This document shows, piece by piece, positions 39,408 through 49,524 of a stretch of DNA of 64,000 nucleotides. Below the pieces are notes generated by a model. That model did no database searches and was not told the origin of the DNA. It saw nothing but the letters and a program-made list of their open reading frames with translations. The translations under genes were made by a program, and so were the position numbers. Every line of letters begins with the position of its first letter. The first letter of the stretch is position 1. Source of the stretch: Pseudomonadota bacterium (GTDB lineage: Bacteria; Pseudomonadota; Gammaproteobacteria; Burkholderiales; Burkholderiaceae_C); contig JAIUPH010000037.1 in NCBI GenBank assembly GCA_020161065.1, forward strand, positions 124,001 through 188,000, in the 5' to 3' direction.

Positions 39408-41753
39408 ATGATCGAAATCGAACTCGACGGCCAGAAGGTCAGCGTGCCGCCCGGCAGCATGGTGATGCATGCGGCCGACGCCGCCGGCACCTACATCCCG
39501 CACTTCTGCTACCACAAGAAGCTGTCCATCGCGGCCAACTGCCGCATGTGCCTGGTCGAGGTCGAGAAGGCGCCCAAGCCGATGCCGGCCTGCGCCACGC
39601 CGGTCACCCAAGGCATGGTGGTGCACACGCAAAGCGCCAAGGCGCAGGCGGCGCAGAAGGGGGTGATGGAGTTCCTGCTGATCAACCACCCGCTCGACTG
39701 CCCGATCTGCGACCAGGGCGGCGAATGCCAGCTGCAGGACCTGGCGGTGGGCTACGGCAAGTCGGCCTCGCGCTACACGGAAGAAAAGCGCGTGGTCTTC
39801 CACAAGAGCGTGGGCCCGCTGATCAGCATGGAGGAAATGAGCCGCTGCATCCACTGCACCCGCTGCGTGCGCTTCGGCCAGGAAATCGCCGGCGTGATGG
39901 AGCTGGGCATGGTCAACCGCGGCGAGCACAGCGAGATCGAGACCTTCGTCGGCCGCACGGTGGACAGCGAGCTGTCGGGCAACATGATCGACATCTGCCC
40001 CGTCGGCGCGCTGACCAGCAAGCCCTTCCGCTACAGCGCCCGCACCTGGGAGCTGCAGCGCCGCAAGAGCGTGAGCCCGCACGACAGCACCGGCGCCAAC
40101 CTGATCGTGCAGATCAAGGGCAGCAAGGTGATGCGCGTCGTGCCGCTGGAAAACGAGGACGTCAACGAATGCTGGATCGCCGACCGCGACCGCTTCAGCT
40201 ACGAGGCGCTGAACAGTGAGCAGCGCCTGACGCAGCCGATGCTCAAGCAGGGCGGGCAGTGGCAGACGGTGGACTGGAACACCGCGCTCGGCTACGTGGC
40301 CGACGGCCTCAAGCGCGTGAAGGCCGAGTTCGGCACCGCGGGCATCGGCGCCGTCGGCAGCGCGCACGCCACCGCGGAAGAGCTGCACCTGCTGGCCAAG
40401 CTGGTGCGCGGCCTGGGCAGCGAGAACGTCGACGTGCGCAGCCGCCACGCCGATGCCGGCAACCTGCCCGCGCCCGGCAAGGCGCGCTGGCTGGGGCGCT
40501 CGATCGCCTCGCTGGCCACGCTGGACAGCGCCCTGGTCGTCGGCTCGTTCCTGCGCAAGGACCATCCGCTGTTCGCCCAACGCCTGAGGCAAGCCGCCCG
40601 CCGCGGCGCCCAGGTGCACAGCCTGCACGCGGTGCACGACGACTGGCTGCTGCCGGTGGCCACCCGACTGACGGCCGCGCCCTCGGCCTGGCCCGCGGCG
40701 CTGGCCGAGGTGGCGGCCGCGGTGGCCGGCGCCAAGGGCATCGCCGCGCCGGTGGGCGCCGCGTCGCAGCCCGGCGCGGCGGCGCAGGCCATCGCGCAAT
40801 CGCTGCTGGCGGGCGAGCACAAGGCCGTGCTGCTGGGCAACGCCGCCGCGCAGCATCCGCAGGCCGGCGGCTTGCTGGCGCTGGCCGACTGGATCGCCGC
40901 GCAATGCGGCGCCAGCGTCGGCTACCTTGGCGATGCGGCCAACACGGTGGGCGCGCAACTGGTCGGCGCGGTGCCGCGCAACGGCGGCCTGAGCGCCGCG
41001 CAGATGCTGGCGCAGCCGATGAAGGCGCTGCTGCTGCTCGATGTCGAGCCCGTGCTCGACGCCGCCGACGCGGCGGCCGCCAAGGCCGCGCTGCAGGGCT
41101 CGGGCCTCGTCGTCGCGCTGACGGCGTTCAAGGACGCCGCGGTCGACCATGCCGACGTGCTGCTGCCGATCGCCCCGTTCACCGAGACCTCGGGCACTTT
41201 CGTCAATGCCGAGGGCCGCGCGCAAAGCTTCACCGGCGTGGTCAAGCCGCTGGGCGACGCGCGCCCGGCCTGGAAGGTGCTGCGCGTGCTGGGCAACCTG
41301 CTGGGGCTGGACGGCTTCGAGCAGGACTCCAGCGAAGACGTGCGCGCCGAAGCCCTGGGCGACCCGGCAACGCTGGCCGAGCGGCTGGACAACGCCGCGC
41401 CGGCCGCACCGTCGCTGCCGCCCGCGGCGGCCCATGACGCCGGCGCCGGCGGCCTGGAGCGCGTGGCCGACGTGCCGATCTACGCCGCCGACCCCCTGGT
41501 GCGCCGCGCCGCGTCGCTGCAACTGACGGCCGACGCGCGGCCGCCGGTCGTCGGCCTGCCCAGCGCGCTGTGGCACCACCTGGGCCTGCGGCCCGGCGCG
41601 CGCGTGCTGGTGGCGCAGGGCCAGACGGCGGCGCTGCTGCCGGCGCGAGAAGACGCCACGCTGGCGCCCGGCGCGGTGCGCGTCGCCGCCGGCCATCCCA
41701 GCACCGCCACGCTGGGCGCGATGTTCGGCCCGTTGACGGTCGAGAAGGCTTGA
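39408..41753 (+). CDS. nuoG: NADH-quinone oxidoreductase subunit G
   Basis: The 781-residue 75-kDa-type subunit carries several Fe-S clusters. The N-terminal [2Fe-2S] ligands are in [19 protein letters not shown]; the His-Cys3 cluster follows in [19 protein letters not shown]; the next 4Fe-4S cluster in [16 protein letters not shown] with [10 protein letters not shown]. The C-terminal two-thirds is a molybdopterin-oxidoreductase-like domain that has lost its cofactor and is very Ala-rich (about 340-760). The ATG at 39408 gives [17 protein letters not shown]. nuoH follows 13 bases later. Confidence 0.97.
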   Translation: MIEIELDGQKVSVPPGSMVMHAADAAGTYIPHFCYHKKLSIAANCRMCLVEVEKAPKPMPACATPVTQGMVVHTQSAKAQAAQKGVMEFLLINHPLDCPICDQGGECQLQDLAVGYGKSASRYTEEKRVVFHKSVGPLISMEEMSRCIHCTRCVRFGQEIAGVMELGMVNRGEHSEIETFVGRTVDSELSGNMIDICPVGALTSKPFRYSARTWELQRRKSVSPHDSTGANLIVQIKGSKVMRVVPLENEDVNECWIADRDRFSYEALNSEQRLTQPMLKQGGQWQTVDWNTALGYVADGLKRVKAEFGTAGIGAVGSAHATAEELHLLAKLVRGLGSENVDVRSRHADAGNLPAPGKARWLGRSIASLATLDSALVVGSFLRKDHPLFAQRLRQAARRGAQVHSLHAVHDDWLLPVATRLTAAPSAWPAALAEVAAAVAGAKGIAAPVGAASQPGAAAQAIAQSLLAGEHKAVLLGNAAAQHPQAGGLLALADWIAAQCGASVGYLGDAANTVGAQLVGAVPRNGGLSAAQMLAQPMKALLLLDVEPVLDAADAAAAKAALQGSGLVVALTAFKDAAVDHADVLLPIAPFTETSGTFVNAEGRAQSFTGVVKPLGDARPAWKVLRVLGNLLGLDGFEQDSSEDVRAEALGDPATLAERLDNAAPAAPSLPPAAAHDAGAGGLERVADVPIYAADPLVRRAASLQLTADARPPVVGLPSALWHHLGLRPGARVLVAQGQTAALLPAREDATLAPGAVRVAAGHPSTATLGAMFGPLTVEKA

Positions 41754-41766
41754 TCGAGGCAGCCCC

Positions 41767-42828
41767 ATGTTCGATTCCCTGCACCAAGCCGCCAACGCCG
41801 CCCTGGGCCCGAACCTGTGGTTCGTGATCTGGAGCCTGATCAAGATCGTCGTCGTCGTCGCGCCGCTGATGGGCTGCGTGGCTTACCTCACGCTGTGGGA
41901 ACGCAAGGCCATCGGCTGGACGCAGATCCGCCCCGGCCCCAACCGCGTGGGCCCGTTCGGGCTGCTGACGCCGATCGCCGATGCGGTCAAGCTGATCTTC
42001 AAGGAGATCATCCGCCCGACCGCGGCCAACAAGGGCCTGTTCTTCCTGGGCCCCATCATGACCATCATGCCGGCGCTGGCCGCCTGGGCGGTGGTGCCCT
42101 TCGGGCCCGACGTGGCGCTGGCCAACGTCAACGCGGGGCTGCTGTTCCTGATGGCCATCACCTCGCTGGAGGTCTACGGCGTCATCATCGCCGGCTGGGC
42201 CAGCAACTCGAAGTACGCCTTCCTCGGCGCGCTGCGTGCCTCCGCCCAGATGGTCAGTTATGAAATCGCCATGGGCTTCGCGCTGGTGGTCGTGCTGATG
42301 GTCAGCGGCAGCATGAACATGAGCGCCATCGTGATGAGCCAGGGCCGCGGCCTGGGCGCCGACATGGGCGTGGGCCTGCTGTCGTGGAACTGGCTGCCGC
42401 TGCTGCCGATCTTCCTGGTCTACTTCATCTCGGGCCTGGCCGAGACCAACCGCCACCCCTTCGACGTGGTGGAAGGCGAGTCGGAGATCGTCGCCGGCCA
42501 CATGATCGAGTACTCGGGGATGTCGTTCGCGATGTTCTTCCTGGCCGAGTACGCCAACATGATCCTGGTCTCGACGCTGACCGTGGTCCTGTTCCTCGGC
42601 GGCTGGCTGCCGCCGTTCGCCTTCCTCTCGTTCATCCCGGGCTGGATCTGGCTGGCCGCCAAGGTCTTCGTGGTCGTCACCATGTTCCTGTGGGTGCGCT
42701 CGACCTTCCCGCGCTACCGCTACGACCAGATCATGCGCCTGGGCTGGAAGATCTTCATCCCGGTGACGCTGGTCTGGCTGGTCGTGGTCGGCCTGTGGAT
42801 CCAGTCGCCCTTCAACATCTGGAAGTGA
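41767..42828 (+). CDS. nuoH: NADH-quinone oxidoreductase subunit H
   Basis: The 353-residue ND1-type membrane subunit couples the Q site to the proton channel and has eight or nine membrane segments. Conserved loops are [24 protein letters not shown] (about 39-62), [13 protein letters not shown] and [27 protein letters not shown], with the acidic residues lining the quinone chamber. It ends with FNIWK. nuoI starts 13 bases downstream. Confidence 0.97.
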   Translation: MFDSLHQAANAALGPNLWFVIWSLIKIVVVVAPLMGCVAYLTLWERKAIGWTQIRPGPNRVGPFGLLTPIADAVKLIFKEIIRPTAANKGLFFLGPIMTIMPALAAWAVVPFGPDVALANVNAGLLFLMAITSLEVYGVIIAGWASNSKYAFLGALRASAQMVSYEIAMGFALVVVLMVSGSMNMSAIVMSQGRGLGADMGVGLLSWNWLPLLPIFLVYFISGLAETNRHPFDVVEGESEIVAGHMIEYSGMSFAMFFLAEYANMILVSTLTVVLFLGGWLPPFAFLSFIPGWIWLAAKVFVVVTMFLWVRSTFPRYRYDQIMRLGWKIFIPVTLVWLVVVGLWIQSPFNIWK

Positions 42829-42841
42829 GGCAGCGAGCATC

Positions 42842-43336
42842 ATGAGTCTCACCGCCGTCAAGGAGCTGTTCTCCAGCTTCATGCTGATCGAGCTGTTCAA
42901 GGGCCTGCGAATCACCGGCAAGCACTTCCTGTCGCCGCACATCACGATCCAGTTCCCGGAAGAGAAGACGCCGCTGTCGCCGCGCTTCCGCGGCCTGCAC
43001 GCGCTGCGCCGCTATGAAAACGGCGAGGAGCGCTGCATCGCCTGCAAGCTGTGCGAGGCGGTGTGCCCGGCGATGGCGATCACCATCGAGTCCGACGTGC
43101 GCGCCGACGGCAGCCGCCGCACCACGCGCTACGACATCGACCTCACCAAGTGCATCTTCTGCGGCTTCTGCGAGGAAAGCTGCCCGGTCGACTCGATCGT
43201 CGAGACCCAGGTGTTCGAGTACCACGGCGAGAAGCGCGGCGACCTGTACTTCACCAAGGACATGCTGCTGGCCGTGGGCGACCGCTACGAAAAAGAGATC
43301 GCTGCAGCGCGCGCGGCCGACGCCAAGTACCGCTGA
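42842..43336 (+). CDS. nuoI: NADH-quinone oxidoreductase subunit I
   Basis: The 164-residue peripheral subunit with two [4Fe-4S] clusters (N6a, N6b). Ligand motifs are [12 protein letters not shown] (about 61-72) and [16 protein letters not shown] (about 104-119). An amphipathic N-terminal helix [19 protein letters not shown] attaches it to the membrane arm. The length and motifs are those of the betaproteobacterial family. Confidence 0.97.
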   Translation: MSLTAVKELFSSFMLIELFKGLRITGKHFLSPHITIQFPEEKTPLSPRFRGLHALRRYENGEERCIACKLCEAVCPAMAITIESDVRADGSRRTTRYDIDLTKCIFCGFCEESCPVDSIVETQVFEYHGEKRGDLYFTKDMLLAVGDRYEKEIAAARAADAKYR

Positions 43337-43355
43337 ACGGGGCTCCAGGACACGC

Positions 43356-44006
43356 ATGAACACGATCACCGTTCTCTTCTACGTCTTCTCGGCCGTGCTG
43401 CTGTTCGCGGCGTTCCGCGTCATCACGGCGCGCGGCACGGTGCACGCGGCGCTGTTCCTGGTGCTCGCGTTCTTCAACGCCGCCTGCATCTGGATGCTGC
43501 TGCGCGCCGAGTTCCTGGCCATCGCGCTGGTGCTGGTCTACGTCGGCGCCGTGATGGTGCTGTTCCTGTTCGTCGTGATGATGCTCGACATCGACACCGA
43601 GCAGTTCCGCGAAGGCTTCTGGACGCACTTCCCGCTGGCCGCCACGGTGGGCGTGGTGATCGCGCTGGAAATGGCCTTCGTGCTGATGAACGGCTTCCAG
43701 ACCGACCAGGCCGCGCCGCCCGACGCCAAGCTGGCGCAGTTCGGCAACAGCCGGCTGCTGGGCATCGAGGTTTACACCCACTACCTGTACCCGCTGCAGA
43801 TTGCCGCGGTGCTGCTGCTGGTGGCCATCATCGCGGCGATTGCGCTGACCCTGCGCCGCCGCAAGGACGCGCGCTACGTCAACCCTGCCGACCAGGTGCG
43901 GGCCAAGAAGGCCGACCGCGTGCGCCTGATCAAGCTGCCGCCGGTGGTGGATGCGCCGTCGGCGCCCGCCGCGCCCGCCGCCAACAAGGAAGGGGGGGCC
44001 GCGTGA
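43356..44006 (+). CDS. nuoJ: NADH-quinone oxidoreductase subunit J
   Basis: The 216-residue membrane subunit has five membrane segments within the first 165 residues and the conserved [18 protein letters not shown]. The tail is basic then Ala/Pro-rich and cytoplasmic or disordered. The ATG at 43356 gives [19 protein letters not shown]. It overlaps nuoK by one base (TGATG), so translation is coupled. Confidence 0.96.
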   Translation: MNTITVLFYVFSAVLLFAAFRVITARGTVHAALFLVLAFFNAACIWMLLRAEFLAIALVLVYVGAVMVLFLFVVMMLDIDTEQFREGFWTHFPLAATVGVVIALEMAFVLMNGFQTDQAAPPDAKLAQFGNSRLLGIEVYTHYLYPLQIAAVLLLVAIIAAIALTLRRRKDARYVNPADQVRAKKADRVRLIKLPPVVDAPSAPAAPAANKEGGAA

Positions 44007-44329
44007 TGGGCACCTTGACGGGATCGCTGACGCTGGGGCACTACCTGTCGCTGGGCGGCGTGCTGTTCGCGCTGTCGGTGGTGGGCATCTTCCTGAACCG
44101 CCGCAACCTGATCGTGCTGCTGATGGCCATCGAGCTGATGCTGCTGGCGGTCAACCTGAACTTCGTCGCCTTCTCGCATTTCCTCGGCGACATGGCGGGC
44201 CAGGTCTTCGTCTTCTTCATCCTCACCGTCGCCGCGGCCGAGTCGGCCATCGGGCTGGCGATCCTGGTCGTGCTGTTCCGCAACCGCGCCTCGATCAATG
44301 TGGCCGAACTCGACGAACTAAAAGGCTGA
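44006..44329 (+). CDS. nuoK: NADH-quinone oxidoreductase subunit K
   Basis: The 107-residue ND4L-type subunit with three membrane segments. The conserved glutamates of the proton path are in [16 protein letters not shown] (about residue 39) and [15 protein letters not shown] (about 75). The ATG at 44006 overlaps the nuoJ stop; an in-frame GTG three bases earlier is less likely. nuoL starts 9 bases after the stop. Confidence 0.97.
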   Translation: MGTLTGSLTLGHYLSLGGVLFALSVVGIFLNRRNLIVLLMAIELMLLAVNLNFVAFSHFLGDMAGQVFVFFILTVAAAESAIGLAILVVLFRNRASINVAELDELKG

Positions 44330-44338
44330 GTGCGCACC

Positions 44339-46375
44339 ATGGCTGCTGCAAGCATCTCCCAGAACCTGCTGCTCGCCGTGCCGCTGGCGCCGCTGGCCGG
44401 CGCGCTGGTCGCCGGCCTGGCCGGCAAGGCGGTGGGCCGCAAGGGCGCGCACACGGTCACCATCCTCGGCGTGCTGATCTCGTTCCTGTGCTCGGCGGCG
44501 GTGCTGATGCAGGTGATCGACGGCGCGCGCTTCGCCGGCACCATCTACGAATGGGCGGTGCTCGGCGGGCTGAAGATGGAGGTCGGCTTCCTCGTCGACG
44601 GCCTCACCGCGATGATGATGGTCGTCGTCACCTTCGTCTCGCTGATGGTGCACGTCTACACCGTCGGCTACATGGCCGACGACCCGGGCTACCAGCGCTT
44701 CTTCTCCTACATCAGCCTGTTCACGTTCTCGATGCTGATGCTGGTGATGAGCAACAACTTCCTCCAGCTCTTCTTCGGCTGGGAGGCGGTGGGCCTGGTC
44801 AGCTACCTGCTGATCGGCTTCTGGTTCAAGCGGCCGACGGCGATCTTCGCCAACCTCAAGGCTTTCCTGGTCAACCGCGTCGGCGACTTCGGCTTCATCC
44901 TGGGCATCGGCCTGATCGTCGCCTACACCGGCTCGCTGAATTACGCCGAGGTCTTCGCCAAGGGGCCCGACCTGGCCAAGCTGGTGTTCCCCTATGCCAC
45001 CTGGGGCGGCGACTGGATGCTGATCACGGTGATCTGCATCTGCCTGTTCATCGGCGCCATGGGCAAGAGCGCGCAGTTCCCGCTGCACGTGTGGCTGCCC
45101 GATTCGATGGAAGGCCCGACGCCGATCTCCGCGCTCATCCACGCCGCGACGATGGTGACGGCCGGCATCTTCATGGTGGCGCGCATGAGCCCGCTGTTCG
45201 AGCTGTCGGACACCGCGCTCAACGTGGTGCTCGTCATCGGCGCCATCACCGCGCTGTTCATGGGCTTCCTGGGCATCATCCAGAACGACATCAAGCGCGT
45301 GGTGGCCTATTCCACGCTGAGCCAGCTCGGCTACATGACGGTGGCGCTCGGCGTCTCGGCCTACTCGGTGGCGGTGTTCCACCTGATGACGCACGCCTTC
45401 TTCAAGGCGCTGCTGTTCCTGGGCGCCGGCAGCGTGATCATCGGCATGCACCACGACCAGGACATCCGCAACATGGGCGGCCTGCGCAAGTACATGCCCA
45501 TCACCTGGATCACCTCGCTGCTCGGCAGCCTGGCGCTGATCGGCACGCCGTTCTTCAGCGGCTTCTACAGCAAGGACAGCATCATCGAGGCGGTGCACGC
45601 CAGCCGGCTGCCCGGCGCCGGCTTCGCGCTGTTCGCGGTGACGGCGGGCGTGTTCGTGACGGCGTTCTATTCCTTCCGCATGTACTTCCTGGTCTTCCAC
45701 GGCAAGGAACGCTTCCGCCACAAGCCCTTCCCCGGCCCGCACGATCACCACGACGAGCATGGCCACGGCCACGCCCACGAGCCGCACGAATCGCCCTGGG
45801 TGGTGTGGGTGCCGCTGGTGCTGCTGGCCATCCCCTCGGTGGTGATCGGCTACCTGACGATCCAGCCGATGCTGTATGGCGAGTTCTTCAAGGACAGCAT
45901 CTTCGTCGACGTGCACCGCCACCCGGCGATGGAAGAGCTGGCGCAGGCCTTCCACGGCGCCGCCGCGATGGCGATGCACGCCTTCAGCACGCTGCCGTTC
46001 TGGCTGGCGCTGGGCGGCGTGGTGCTGGCCTACGTGTTCTACCTGGTGGCGCCGGCCATTCCGGCGGCGCTGGACCGCGTGTTCAAGCCGCTGCGCGTGC
46101 TGCTGGAGAACAAGTACTACATCGACTGGTTCTACGAGAACGTGCTCGCCGCCGGCGCCCGCGCGCTGGGCCGCGGCCTGTGGAAGGGCGGCGACCAGGG
46201 CCTGATCGACGGCCTGGTGATCAACGGCTCGGCACGCGTGGTGGGCGCGGTGGCCGGCGTCGTGCGGCTGGTGCAGACCGGCCACCTCTACTGGTACGCC
46301 TTGGTGATGGTGCTGGGCATCTTCGGCTTCCTGACGTGGCGGCTGTGGCCGTCGCTGAGCGGCGTGCTGCACTGA
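44339..46375 (+). CDS. nuoL: NADH-quinone oxidoreductase subunit L
   Basis: The 678-residue ND5-type antiporter-like subunit with about 16 membrane segments and the long lateral helix at the C-terminus. Key residues lie in LFFGWEAVGLVSYLLIGFW, VNRVGDFGF, KSAQFPLHVWLPDSMEGPTPISALIHAATMVTAG and AYSTLSQLGYM. A His-rich loop at about 467-485 (PHDHHDEHGHGHAHEPHE) interrupts the region between late membrane segments. The ATG at 44339 is preferred to GTG at 44330 because it gives a start matching relatives. Confidence 0.96.
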   Translation: MAAASISQNLLLAVPLAPLAGALVAGLAGKAVGRKGAHTVTILGVLISFLCSAAVLMQVIDGARFAGTIYEWAVLGGLKMEVGFLVDGLTAMMMVVVTFVSLMVHVYTVGYMADDPGYQRFFSYISLFTFSMLMLVMSNNFLQLFFGWEAVGLVSYLLIGFWFKRPTAIFANLKAFLVNRVGDFGFILGIGLIVAYTGSLNYAEVFAKGPDLAKLVFPYATWGGDWMLITVICICLFIGAMGKSAQFPLHVWLPDSMEGPTPISALIHAATMVTAGIFMVARMSPLFELSDTALNVVLVIGAITALFMGFLGIIQNDIKRVVAYSTLSQLGYMTVALGVSAYSVAVFHLMTHAFFKALLFLGAGSVIIGMHHDQDIRNMGGLRKYMPITWITSLLGSLALIGTPFFSGFYSKDSIIEAVHASRLPGAGFALFAVTAGVFVTAFYSFRMYFLVFHGKERFRHKPFPGPHDHHDEHGHGHAHEPHESPWVVWVPLVLLAIPSVVIGYLTIQPMLYGEFFKDSIFVDVHRHPAMEELAQAFHGAAAMAMHAFSTLPFWLALGGVVLAYVFYLVAPAIPAALDRVFKPLRVLLENKYYIDWFYENVLAAGARALGRGLWKGGDQGLIDGLVINGSARVVGAVAGVVRLVQTGHLYWYALVMVLGIFGFLTWRLWPSLSGVLH

Positions 46376-46403
46376 CGCGACCGAAGGCAACGAGAGAACA
46401 ACA

Positions 46404-47882
46404 ATGGGTTTGCTGAGCCTTTCCATCTGGATGCCGATCGCCTTCGGCGTGCTGCTGCTGGTGATCGGCAGCGACCGCAACGCCGGCCTCGTGCGCATGC
46501 TGGCGCTCGTCGGCTCGCTGCTGTCGTTCGTCGTCACGTTGCCGCTCATCAGCGGCTTCGACCGCAAGACCGCGGCGCTGCAGTTCGTCGAGAAGCAGCC
46601 CTGGATCGACCGCCTCAACGTCTTCTACCACCTCGGCGTCGACGGCCTGTCGGTGTGGTTCGTGCTGCTCACCGCCTTCATCACGGTGATCGTGGTCATC
46701 GCCGGCTGGGAGGTCATCACCGAGAAGGTGGCGCAGTACATGGGCGCCTTCCTGATCCTCTCGGGCCTGATGGTGGGCGTGTTCTGCGCCGCCGACGGGC
46801 TGCTGTTCTACGTGTTCTTCGAAGCCACGCTGATCCCGATGTACATCATCATCGGCGTCTGGGGCGGCCCCAAGCGCGTCTACGCGGCGTTCAAGTTCTT
46901 CCTCTACACGCTGGCCGGCTCGCTGCTGATGCTGGTGGCGCTGGTCTACCTGTACTTCAAGTCGGGCGGCAGCTTCGACATCTTCACCTGGCACAAGCTG
47001 CCGCTGCCGCTGCAGGCGCAGGCGGTGCTGTTCTTCGCCTTCTTCGCGGCGTTCTCGGTCAAGGTGCCGATGTGGCCGGTGCACACCTGGCTGCCCGATG
47101 CCCACGTCGAGGCGCCCACCGGCGGCTCGGTGGTGCTGGCGGCCATCATGCTGAAGCTGGGCGCCTACGGCTTCCTGCGCTTCTCGATGCCGATCGCGCC
47201 CGACGCCAGCCGCGAGTACGCCTGGTTCATCATCACGCTGAGCCTGATCGCGGTGGTCTACATCGGCCTGGTGGCGCTGGTGCAGCAGGACATGAAGAAG
47301 CTGGTGGCCTACAGCTCGATCGCGCACATGGGCTTCGTGACGCTCGGCTTCTTCATCTTCAACGAGCTGGGCGTGGCCGGCGGCATCGTGCAGATGATCA
47401 GCCACGGCTTCGTCTCGGGCGCCATGTTCCTGTGCATCGGCGTGCTCTACGACCGCGTGCACAGCCGCGACATCGCGGCCTACGGCGGCGTCACCAACAC
47501 CATGCCCAAGTTCGCCGCCTTCGCCGTGCTGTTCGCGATGGCCAACTGCGGCCTGCCGGGCACGGCCGGCTTCATCGGCGAGTGGATGGTCATCCTCGGC
47601 GCCGTGCAATACAACTTCTTCATCGGCGCGCTGGCCGCCACCGCGCTGATCTCCGGCGCCGCCTACACGCTGTGGATGGTCAAGCGCGTGTACTTCGGCG
47701 AGGTGGCCAACCGCCAGGTCGGCGAGCTGGCCGACATCAACTGGCGCGAATTCCTGATGCTGGCGCTGCTGGCGGTGGCCGTGCTGTGGATGGGCCTGCA
47801 GCCCAAGCCCTTCACCGACGTGATGCAGACCTCGGTGACCGAGCTGCTCCGGCACGTGGCCCTCTCCAAGCTTCCAAGCTGA
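46404..47882 (+). CDS. nuoM: NADH-quinone oxidoreductase subunit M
   Basis: The 492-residue ND4-type antiporter-like subunit, about 14 membrane segments, one of the proton-pumping units. Conserved parts are YVFFEATLIPMYIIIGVWGG with the essential Glu (about 141), FSVKVPMWPVHTWLPDAHVEAPTGGSVVLAAIMLKLGAYG, and AYSSIAHMGFVTLG. The start at 46404 follows GAGAGAACAACA. nuoN begins 21 bases after its stop. Confidence 0.97.
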   Translation: MGLLSLSIWMPIAFGVLLLVIGSDRNAGLVRMLALVGSLLSFVVTLPLISGFDRKTAALQFVEKQPWIDRLNVFYHLGVDGLSVWFVLLTAFITVIVVIAGWEVITEKVAQYMGAFLILSGLMVGVFCAADGLLFYVFFEATLIPMYIIIGVWGGPKRVYAAFKFFLYTLAGSLLMLVALVYLYFKSGGSFDIFTWHKLPLPLQAQAVLFFAFFAAFSVKVPMWPVHTWLPDAHVEAPTGGSVVLAAIMLKLGAYGFLRFSMPIAPDASREYAWFIITLSLIAVVYIGLVALVQQDMKKLVAYSSIAHMGFVTLGFFIFNELGVAGGIVQMISHGFVSGAMFLCIGVLYDRVHSRDIAAYGGVTNTMPKFAAFAVLFAMANCGLPGTAGFIGEWMVILGAVQYNFFIGALAATALISGAAYTLWMVKRVYFGEVANRQVGELADINWREFLMLALLAVAVLWMGLQPKPFTDVMQTSVTELLRHVALSKLPS

Positions 47883-47903
47883 ACTGACGGACCCCTTCCG
47901 AAC

Positions 47904-49385
47904 ATGAACAACGTCAACTGGACCGTCATCCAGGCCGAGGCCTGGCTGCTGCTGGCCGCCTGCGTGATCATCATCGTCGACGTGCTGGACCGCGGCGCCG
48001 AGCGGCGGCTGACCTTCTGGCTGTCGCAGCTGGCGGCGGCCGTGTTCTCGTGGCTGCACCTCGCCGAGGTGGGCGGCGCCACCGTCTACGGCATGGCCGG
48101 CATGGTCGTCGCCGACCCCATGGGCCACCTGCTGGCGGGCTTCGGCGGCATCGCGGTGATGGTGGCGCTGGCCTATGCGCGGCCGACGCTGGCCGCGCGC
48201 GAGATGGACAAGGGCGAGTTCTACACGCTCAGCCTGTTCGTGCTGCTGGGCATCGGCGTGATGTGCTCGGCCAACAACTTCCTCGTGGTCTACCTGGGCC
48301 TGGAGGTGATGAGCCTGTCGCTGTACGCGCTGGCCGCGCTGCGCCGCGACCATGCGCTGGCCACCGAGGCGGCGATGAAGTACTTCGTGCTCGGCGCGCT
48401 GGCCAGCGGCTTCCTGCTGTACGGGCTGAGCATGATCTACGGCGCCACCGGCACGCTGGAGATGCCGCGCATGTTCGAGCGCATCGCCACCGGCCGCATC
48501 AACAAGGACGTGCTGGTGTTCGGCGTCGTCTTCGTGGTCGCCGGCCTGGGCTTCAAGCTCGGCGCCGTGCCCTTCCACATGTGGGTGCCCGACGTCTACC
48601 AGGGCGCGCCCACCGCGGTCACGCTGCTGATCGGCGGCGCGCCCAAGCTGGCGGCCTTCGCCATCACCATCCGGCTGCTGGTCGACGGCCTGCTCGGCCT
48701 GGCGATCGACTGGCAGCAGATGCTGATCGTGCTGGCCGTCGCCTCGCTGGTGATCGGCAACCTCGCGGCCATCGCGCAGAGCAACTTGAAGCGCATGCTG
48801 GCCTACTCGACCATCTCGCAGATGGGCTTCGTGCTGCTCGGCCTGTCGGCCGGCGTCGTCACCGGCAACACCTTGTCGGCCGGCAACGCCTACAGCTCGG
48901 CGATGTTCTACATGGTGGCCTACGTGCTCACCACGCTGGGCACCTTCGGCATGATCATGTACCTCTCGCGCCAGGGCTTCGAGAGCGAGGAGATCGACGA
49001 CTTCGCCGGCCTCAACCAGCGCAGCCCCTGGGCCGCCGGGGTGATGGCGATCTTCCTGTTCTCGCTGGCCGGCATTCCGCCGATGGTGGGCTTCTACGCC
49101 AAGCTGGCGGTGCTGCAGGCGCTGGTGACGACCAACGTCACCAGCTACATCGTGCTGGCCGTGGTGGCGGTGCTGATGTCGTTGGTCGGCGCCTTCTACT
49201 ACCTGCGCGTCGTCAAGGTCATGTACTTCGACGCGCCGCGCGGCGCCGTGCCGGCGCCGGTGCGCTCGGCCGGCGTCTCGGCGCTGCTGGCCGCCAACGG
49301 CCTGGCGGTGCTGCTGTTCGGCGTGCTGCCGGGCGGGCTGATGGCCTTGTGCCGCGACGCCATCGTCAAGGCGCTGACGACCTGA
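47904..49385 (+). CDS. nuoN: NADH-quinone oxidoreductase subunit N
   Basis: The 493-residue ND2-type antiporter-like subunit, last gene of the operon, with about 14 membrane segments. Conserved motifs include VVYLGLEVMSLSLYALAALRRD (proton-path Glu about 134), KLGAVPFHMWVPDVYQGAPTAVTLLIGGAPKLAAF and AYSTISQMGFVLLGLSAG. A Rho-independent terminator follows 22 bases after the stop codon. Confidence 0.97.
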   Translation: MNNVNWTVIQAEAWLLLAACVIIIVDVLDRGAERRLTFWLSQLAAAVFSWLHLAEVGGATVYGMAGMVVADPMGHLLAGFGGIAVMVALAYARPTLAAREMDKGEFYTLSLFVLLGIGVMCSANNFLVVYLGLEVMSLSLYALAALRRDHALATEAAMKYFVLGALASGFLLYGLSMIYGATGTLEMPRMFERIATGRINKDVLVFGVVFVVAGLGFKLGAVPFHMWVPDVYQGAPTAVTLLIGGAPKLAAFAITIRLLVDGLLGLAIDWQQMLIVLAVASLVIGNLAAIAQSNLKRMLAYSTISQMGFVLLGLSAGVVTGNTLSAGNAYSSAMFYMVAYVLTTLGTFGMIMYLSRQGFESEEIDDFAGLNQRSPWAAGVMAIFLFSLAGIPPMVGFYAKLAVLQALVTTNVTSYIVLAVVAVLMSLVGAFYYLRVVKVMYFDAPRGAVPAPVRSAGVSALLAANGLAVLLFGVLPGGLMALCRDAIVKALTT

Positions 49386-49407
49386 TCGCAGTCTGAGGGG
49401 CCGGCGG

Positions 49408-49435
49408 CAGCGTCGCCGGCGGACGCTGTTTCTTT
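49408..49435 (+). terminator. Rho-independent terminator of the nuo operon
   Basis: A perfect 7-bp stem CAGCGTC/GACGCTG with a 7-base loop GCCGGCG is followed by TTTCTTT. Confidence 0.85.
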
Positions 49436-49524
49436 GCGGATACATCGGCGCAGGGGCATGCCCCTTGCGCCTTGGCACACGCTGAAGATCGCGGTTACAG
49501 TGCCCGCAAGGAGAGAGCAGGAAC

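Noticed and set aside
46221-49478. Long minus-strand open frame (about 1085 codons) opposite nuoM and nuoN
   Set aside because: It is an antisense shadow of two well-conserved complex I genes. Its composition (His, Arg, Gln, Gly, Ala rich) matches reverse reading of a high-GC coding strand and no domain is recognisable.
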